Origin: Carya illinoinensis
Lineage: Eukaryota > Streptophyta > Magnoliopsida > Fagales > Juglandaceae
Length of the DNA stretch: 64,000 nucleotides
Direction: 5' to 3'
NCBI RefSeq assembly: GCF_018687715.1
Contig: NC_056765.1
Coordinates: 25,813,129-25,877,128, forward strand
Shown: positions 57,809-64,000 of the stretch, in pieces
Layout of the letters: the number at the start of each line of letters is the position of its first letter
Numbering within the stretch: the stretch's first letter is position 1
Made by a program: the position numbers and the translations under genes
Notes under the pieces: generated by a model
Database searches by the model: none
The model's input: only the letters and a program-made list of their open reading frames with translations
Told to the model about the DNA's origin: nothing

Positions 57809-59408
57809 AATATTTTTTTAATATTTATCTAACTTAGTTTATTATATATCTAACTCTGTTTTTTTAATATTTTTTTAGATGATTATCTAGATTTATCTTC
57901 AACCAAGACTGTTGTGAATCAGCCTTTCCAATCATGTTGAAAAAAACTAGAGTAAGTGAAACTTTTATTTGTTCTGTTTATCTATTAATTAATTCTCAGT
58001 ACTGAAGATATATATGTGAATAAGGTTTTGGACAAAAATATATTGAGGTTACATCAGTTTAATGTTTCTAGCTTAAATCTCTAATCTGATCAAGAGACTT
58101 AAATCTCTGACCTCTTGTTAGAGAATTAGTCTTTGCATGGCACTAATGATCTTATATTTTTGAAAATATACAAAGGGATTAATTCAGCCAATTAAACTAC
58201 CCTCTTTGTTGGCACTAATAATCTTTTATCTTTGAGCCTTTTGTTCTAGAAAAGTTAGTTGTTCTTTATTAGTTCTGGTAGTTGTGATCTAGGTGGGATG
58301 CCCCTTTGCCTTCTTATTGGACTGCTCTTACTTATGGTTGTGTGGATCATTTGCTTCCATTGTTCTGGAGTAATGCTGGTTGGTGGCTCGTTTTGAAGTG
58401 CTAGCATTGCTTTCAAAACTTGGTGTGGTTGCGGCTGGGTTCTCTGTCCCCTGTAGTGGATGTACTCTCTTCTTTGATGGCAAACTTACAGCTAGTTTTT
58501 AGTGCAGCCTTGTGCTGTTTGTGGCGGAAAGGTTATGTTAGGCCTAGCTATTGTGGTAAAAATGCAAGCTTGCTGTGTTGGTGGTGGGAATGGTTATATT
58601 TATTCCAACTCCTTTTAATACTGGTTGCTGCACTAGATGTTTCCGGCTGTGCAAATTGCTATACTGGTTTTGTTTGTTCCATTTGAAGGATCACTCTTCT
58701 CTTGGACCTTAAGTTATGCTGTATTTCTGTTATTAATTGCTGTCTTTCCTAATTTTTGAATAAGATTACCTTACTTGTCCAAAAATAACAGAAATGTGTG
58801 AACAAAATAGATAAAGCATTGATTACAAATTAGAATACAAAGGAAAAAGAAAGAGAATATTGCCAAAGCAAAAGATTCAAAGAAAAGTGTTTATCTAGTG
58901 AAGAATAAATGGAATAGGTTTGATAAAATCTGCACATAGTTCTTGCTATAAGTTGATATTATGCTGAGAAAACTACTACAGCCTTCTATAAATAAACTAA
59001 TGTCTCTTCTTTGATTCTTGTTTTGCATATGCTATTGCTCATGTGGTCCTCTTCACTAGATTCAAGCATATTTTAAGCATTACTTTTGGCTAGTTGTATT
59101 CTAGATGTGTTTTTCCATATTTGTTTTGTCATTTTGTTTGTTAATCAAGTGGGTGCTTGTAACTTTTGTAGCATTACATCATTTTTATGGTTGGTTTGGA
59201 TCTTGACAATTGTTGTAAAAATGGCAAAACATGATCAAGTTAAATTCATCATCACATAATCAGAGTGGCTACAATCTGACCCAGGTTTCAAAAAAAAAAA
59301 AGATTCCAGGTTTTTCAAAACGCGGATACATCCGGGTTTCGGACCGGGTCTGGCCCGGCTTAACCCGGGCCGGGTTCCGGCCCAAATTTGAGACCCGGGT
59401 TCCCGGGT

Positions 59409-59431
59409 TGAAACCCGGATGAACAGTCCTA
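59409..59431 (-). repeat. hAT terminal repeat, right outer end
   Basis: The minus strand reads TAGGACTGTTCATCCGGG inward, one base from the left end. It is preceded by the same CCGGGT-rich subterminal block (59300-59420). Confidence 0.75.
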
Positions 59432-60244
59432 TGTACGAGACTTGTCTATTTGGGGCTTGTACAATTCATTTCTTAAAACTTAAAAGCCAGACAAAGATTA
59501 GCCTTCCCGTATGCTGCTATTTAAGTGAACCGTTGGCTTAGCTGTGATATTTTACACTGGATCATGTAGAATACAGACTAAAATGCATTAACAAGCACAA
59601 TGATCCTCCATACTCCATGGTCCACTAGGGATCACTCTGATAGTGAAGATTTAGCAGTAAGCTATAATCACTCCTCATGGTGGAACTTGTATAAGATATT
59701 TAATCGCCAGTTTACCCCGATGATCATTTAATTACTGAAATCCGAATTCCATGCAGTTAGACCTTAATCAAGTGCAACATATTTTCATATAATTAGAAGT
59801 TTAAAATTAAATTTTGCGTCGAGTGTTAAATGATGTTACTTTCTTAATCCAAGGAAAGTAATATGTATTTCTGTATTTCTACTGAATACGCTGAAGCGTT
59901 TGTACTGTTCACTATGCCAGTTATGTAAAAGATGTAGATTCTTGTCTTTTCCTTTACTTATTCAGCACTTTTTCAGGTATCAGGTCAAAGGTTAGGGGAA
60001 GATTGTGAATGTGACTATTTGATTGGGCTTTTCTGAGTCAACTAGTAGATGGATTAAATCCTATTTTGTTAGGCACCAAAATAATGCCTACTTCAGTGTG
60101 ATAGCTTGAGATAGAGGCAAGGAACCTTTCCCAAAATCAAAGGAAAGAGAAGTGTGAAAATAAGACTCCAAAATAGCTCCCTTGTTGGAATGGATACACC
60201 AAAACCATCAGCAAAAACATTTGAGATCCAAAATGGCACCTCCA
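59432..60244 (-). other. BASS4-like intron, no element recognised
   Basis: AT-rich non-coding DNA between the hAT palindrome and the SINE. No exon-like wording on the minus strand. Confidence 0.5.
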
Positions 60245-60448
60245 TTGTAAGACAAACATTTTTTTTTTTTTATATCCTTAGGTATCAGGGCCAGCTTGCA
60301 CGCACCTCGACTAATCCCACGGGGCCCTGAAGTTAACGGCCACGTAAACCTCCAGTGGCCCTGAGGGGACTCGAACTAGTGACTATTGGGGAGCAAACCC
60401 AAGGCCTGACCAATTGGGCTACCCCTCAGGGTTTGTAAGACAAACATT
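60245..60448 (-). mobile_element. tRNA-derived SINE (Au-like) with 16-bp TSD
   Basis: The body is 60261-60432 on the minus strand. It has an A-box-like TAGCCCAATTGG, a B-box-like AGTTCGAGTCC, then a tail region GGGATTAGTCGAGGTGCG and GCAAGCTGGCCCTGATACC, ending in a short A-run (T-run 60261-60270 on plus). The direct repeat ttgtaagacaaacatt flanks it at 60245-60260 and 60433-60448, a perfect 16-bp target duplication. The tail wording is that of plant Au SINEs. Low decay suggests a fairly recent insertion, after the hosting intron existed. Confidence 0.9.
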
Positions 60449-61269
60449 ATCATGCCATTCCAGCAAAAAGACAGAAATGAAACCCAAAAAAGATACAAAC
60501 AGAAAAATATTGCAGATCCATTGTATATCAGAGTAACCAATGCTTTCTGTATTTCTACCAGTGAAAGCAGATTCTATGGGAGTTCATCTAAGAACAAACA
60601 CAAATTTCTTGCAAGGAAAATATGTATGTGTAGTAGAAAAGGTCTAGCGAAAAAGTATGAACTACTTTTCATCTATTTTCTCGAGCATAGGCAAGAGAAT
60701 GATGCTTAGAGGAATAATAACAGCAAAATGGTACAGATAAAGTTGTAGTAAACTTCTTTCATTATCTGGCAAGCATTCTGTTAGATGAACCATAAATTTT
60801 AGCATTAAGTTTATTGTTTAAAAGAATATATAGAGCGATAAACATAAATTCTAATGGTTCATCAATAAATACACGTAATAAATCATACATCTTCTCTTAC
60901 TAATGAAATGCCTGAGGTCCAATTGTACAAAAATAGCTTAAAACAAAGATAAACCAAAAAAGAATAATAAAAGCTGAAAAAGAAAAAGTGAGTTCAAGAA
61001 ACTTTCTCCTCAGCATAACAAGAATCAATGCCAGCAATTATAAAAAAACATTCACAACATGAATAAGGGATATAAGCACATACATATTAAAAAAACAGAT
61101 AGCAATGTGTTCTGGAAAATTTATGTTGTAACGAAATAACCAAGAACAAGTTCTGAGGATATCATCTAGATCAACATATTGCGATTACAAAATTTACACA
61201 TTTGCATCTAGCTTTCAAGAACACATAAATAGAATTGCCAACAAATGAAGAGAGCAAAGAAAATCTGAC
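60449..61269 (-). other. BASS4-like intron, no element recognised
   Basis: A-rich non-coding DNA. The open frame at 60452-60709 is AT/K-rich with no conserved wording. Confidence 0.5.
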
Positions 61270-63301
61270 CTACGGTAGGACTACTAGCCAACAAGCAAGG
61301 GTAATGTAAACAAGCTCTCTCTTTGGCCTAGAAACGAAATTGCTACTTGTGTCTGCAATTTTCCCCTTTCCACAGAAGGAGATGAGAAAAAGTTTTAGGA
61401 ATGGAATATCACCAGAAATGTCACTGTTTGGACTGTAAACAATACATTCATCCTACGTGCATAATGATGATGAAAAAATAGCTGTCTTTTCTTATCGAAT
61501 TGCAAGTTACGATTATACTAATACGATAAACCACATTAGATCATGATGGAAGCTGAAATAATCTCGAAGTCAATATTTAATAGAACTTGCATTCATTCTT
61601 CTTCCCACCAATGCTTTCTTGAATTATAGACATGAAAGAAAGATGAATAAATTAATCATAAGTACAGAGCACATTTAGTATAGGTACTAAGTGGGCCAAA
61701 AAAGAAGGATAGTTTAAACTTACTGCCAAAATAGCCAATAGATTAGATATCACAGTCATTGCAAGAGCAAGAGCAGAGTTCCCACCGACAAGCTGCATCA
61801 TAGAATGTTTAACCTCCTAAAGCATATAACATAATTTTTTCTGAAAGCACTATAGGAAAGTAAAAATGGAAACCTGGGTCAGTGCAACTCCACTAGATAA
61901 TGTTGTTGGCATACAACTAAAAATCGCCAATCCTGTTTCAAGAAGCTTCACAATCAGTAACTTTCCCCGAATATTTCAATTAAATATTCATTCTTTTATA
62001 TTGTTCATAGAGAGAAAGAAAAAAAACTAGAAAGTGACTTTTGTGTTCAGCCAGCATGCCTGTTACAAACTCCTGAGGTGCAAGCTGAACTTGCAAAATC
62101 AGCCTGGAGAATAAGGGGCTAACCAACAGAATAGAAACCTGGACAATCAAGTACAACAATTTAATTGTACATGCCATTAGAAATGGGAACATATGTCTTC
62201 TCATCTATCAACATGATTGGGAACAACTGAAGAAGCATTCAGGCCACTATCAGCTAAATGTTTTGAGGCCTCATAGAAATTGTGTCTCCATACAAATTCT
62301 AAAGATTAGTACTTATTACAAACATAGGCAACAAGCTATCAGCTTCCTATTTGCTTGGAAAATGAATGTTTATAACCTGAGCTCATGATCAGGAGCACCA
62401 AAGGAAGCAATGACTTTTTTGGTCCCACTGAAAACCTAAGGTACTCTCAAAACGAATTAATCCCTCAGTCCCTGCTTTACCTAAAGATATAATTCTTGGA
62501 GATATTTAAAGAAGAATAAGGGAACCATAGATCATATTATTCAGTGTCCCAAGTTTATTTACTTAAAAAATGAAATTTGCTATGAGCCGTTTCAAGCTGA
62601 AGTGATTTTACATTAAAAAAGTTGAGAACTAAATAAACAAAAGAAGGCATTGAAACAAGAAGCTGTGCTTTAACAAAGGCAACCTAAAACTTGAATTTGT
62701 ATAGGAAATGCACTCTATTCATCCAAATTTCAGTATAGAAAAGTCATTTCAGTTTAGTGAAAACAATCTTAGTAATGCTTTCACTTACTCAGAAAAGTTG
62801 AGCTTGAATCAGAACAAGAACACATTACAAAAATTCATGGTAATGGTTTCAAATATTTGTTAAGATAAAATTAAGACTGATCAGATGATAATTGGCACGA
62901 AATTCTCCTAATCGATCAAAAAGTTCTGAAGATGGAAATTGACTAGGGTTTGCAAATATTTTCATGTCACTGAATATTTGAACTAGATAAAGGGCCTGAG
63001 GGGAAGAACTTGAACATAGAGAAGGCTCATTAAACTTTGTGATCATACCAGCCCAAATATTCCGGCTGGCCATGCTTCTGCAACTGCTCAAAATTCCCCA
63101 CCCCGTAACTTCAGCCCTAAAATATTCAAGAGGAGTCCAGGGAAGGCAAGAAACAAACATGTAGATATACAAATCATGATGAACAGAACTGCACCTAAGA
63201 TAAAGAAAATTCCGCAAGTACTGAATTTTGACAATGAATATTTGTGTGCAAGACAGCCAAGAGTCGGATTTGAAAATCCCAAACTACTCCACTGATAAGA
63301 G
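61270..63301 (-). pseudogene. BASS4: BASS4-like transporter, 5' exons
   Basis: Minus-strand exons in order. 63195-63301: LISGVV, then SNPTLGCLAHKYSLSKFST, donor GTGCAG. 63049-63116: GLKLRGGEF, TGA, AVAEAWPAGIFGL. 62060-62138: VSILLVSPLFSRLILQV, QLAPQEFVT. 61874-61932: GLAIFSCMPTTLSSGVALTQ. 61724-61792: LVGGNSALALAMTVISNLL. A weak candidate is 61270-61352 (VSRPKRELV). These match the N-terminal SBF half of BASS4, with codon phases that join across the introns. Lesions: the in-frame TGA in the second exon (a Gly/Ala position in relatives), a likely 1-bp loss in the first exon near 63281, and a GC rather than GT donor at 62059-62058. Exons for the transit peptide were not found and may lie beyond the window. 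Confidence 0.82.
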
Positions 63302-64000
63302 CTACAATTTAAGTTACAAGATTAGTGAACTGATTGTGAGAAAGAACAGAAGAATCAGAGAGCAGGATCTTGAGAATCAAAAGATAAATTTCCTTCAACC
63401 TCTACAACAATCAAGCTTCAAAGGAATATATTACTTACAACATGATACATATCAATCATGATTTCAAATACAGAAATAGTAATGACAACGATATTCGAGG
63501 TGGTTGGGGCAGGGTGGAATTCAACCAAAAGTACTGAAAATTTGAGTTCAACCAAGTCGATCCAATATATCAAATGAGACAAGCCACAGATTTCAAAGGC
63601 ATACAACAAACACCGATTGAGATCTCCTTGAGCTAAAAGAATAATAACAATGTGAGGCTTCAGTAGTTAACATAACATCCGCCTCATCCATGACTACAAG
63701 ATGCTCAAGTTAATCATGCCTAGCACCAATATACACAAATTCCTTCAATATATCATTTGAGCAAATTGAGATCGTGAAGCATCAAAACCATGCAAGGGTT
63801 GAAATGAGGATGATGTAAATCCCAACCCACTTCATATCAGGAAAACCCATTAAAAATCACCTTCCACTGATAATGAATATATGATCATTTACTCCCTCAA
63901 AAATGATCAACATTACCTCTAGGGAGGAAGTTAGTCAGATTAAAATTGAATAATGCTTTTGCAAAGGTTAATACATTTGCTGATTTCAAAACCTTCTTAT
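63302..64000. other. upstream of the recognised BASS4-like exons
   Basis: No further exon could be assigned with confidence. First exons with the plastid transit peptide would be expected here or beyond. A DEAD-like peptide on the minus strand near 63690 is discussed among the rejected items. Confidence 0.4.

Larger units (their letters stand above)
52193..59431. mobile_element. hAT palindrome: two hAT copies head to head
   Basis: The left arm (52193-55690) and right arm (55968-59431) are inverted copies of each other over nearly their full lengths, roughly 90-95 percent alike by eye. Each carries a hAT transposase gene reading outward from the centre, plus a 1.6-1.7 kb 3' region. Both outer ends carry the same terminal sequence TAGGAC-GTTCATCCGGGTT, so the composite is bounded by hAT-like terminal repeats in proper inverted orientation. 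The central 277 bp are unique. I found no 8-bp target duplication (ggtccact left, tgtacgag right). The whole lies in an intron of the BASS4-like gene. Confidence 0.88.

Noticed and set aside
60290..60430. tRNA-like A and B boxes
   Set aside because: The sequence cannot fold as a complete tRNA, and the tail and flanking TSD show it is a SINE.
63630..63720. Minus-strand peptide LVVMDEADVML, like a helicase motif II
   Set aside because: An isolated match of about eight residues, with a stop just upstream and no other helicase or AAA motif nearby. Probably chance.

Overview
This is a plant nuclear window. It holds spliced genes with GT-AG introns, plant LINEs with DUF4283-type ORF1, Ty3/gypsy and copia remnants, a CACTA (En/Spm) element, hAT elements and an Au-like tRNA SINE. 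The MITEs that read like 'gttgagatgagttgag' and the AT-rich 'agataagatgagataaaa' type are, from memory, abundant in Fagales (walnut, hickory, oak). That placement is an inference. Almost every coding stretch belongs to a transposable element. The only host genes I can support are one short intact secreted-peptide gene (RALF-like, 44481-44906) and a long, decayed BASS4-type plastid transporter gene on the minus strand (about 48557-63301).

Layout, left to right. 1-4086: the 3' end of a Ty3/gypsy element (integrase, PPT, 3' LTR with CGCTCGAGCG palindromes), abutting or inserted in a decayed hAT gene (4112-5792). 5908-9940: the 3' part of a copia element on the minus strand. 9941-30234: a complex CACTA derivative with minus-strand genes. 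It contains a PGG (ankyrin C-terminal) gene fragment, a tandem array of about 1.45-kb units carrying the PF03004-type second transposase ORF, that ORF's 5' exons, the C-terminal part of TNP2, an AT-rich segment split by a full-length LINE (21871-27524, perfect 17-bp TSD), a plus-strand gene with a PF20167-like domain whose intron is full of TTCGAA-centred repeats, and a terminus at 30234. That terminus sits in the integrase region of a second copia copy (30235-32895), whose gag-MITE segment duplicates 7654-9940.

33225-37780: a 115-bp minisatellite, a gypsy gag-protease remnant with one LTR, two MITEs and a LINE RNase H scrap. 37781-43615: a second, plus-strand LINE, nearly open (one frameshift in ORF1, one nonsense codon in ORF2). 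44420-44976: the RALF-like gene with TATA box and poly(A) signal. 48557-63301: exons of a BASS4-like transporter gene in correct order on the minus strand, with a premature stop, a probable frameshift and a damaged acceptor. Its largest intron contains a 7.2-kb hAT palindrome (52193-59431): two hAT copies head to head, each ending outward in the same terminal repeat. A SINE with a perfect 16-bp TSD lies nearby.

The most unusual structures are the tandemly amplified CACTA second ORF with its shared TTCGAA motif, and the hAT palindrome inside a dying transporter gene. I saw no prokaryotic operon, CRISPR array, rRNA or free-standing tRNA gene. Exon limits and element ends are read by eye and may be off by a few bases unless a TSD or splice site is given.
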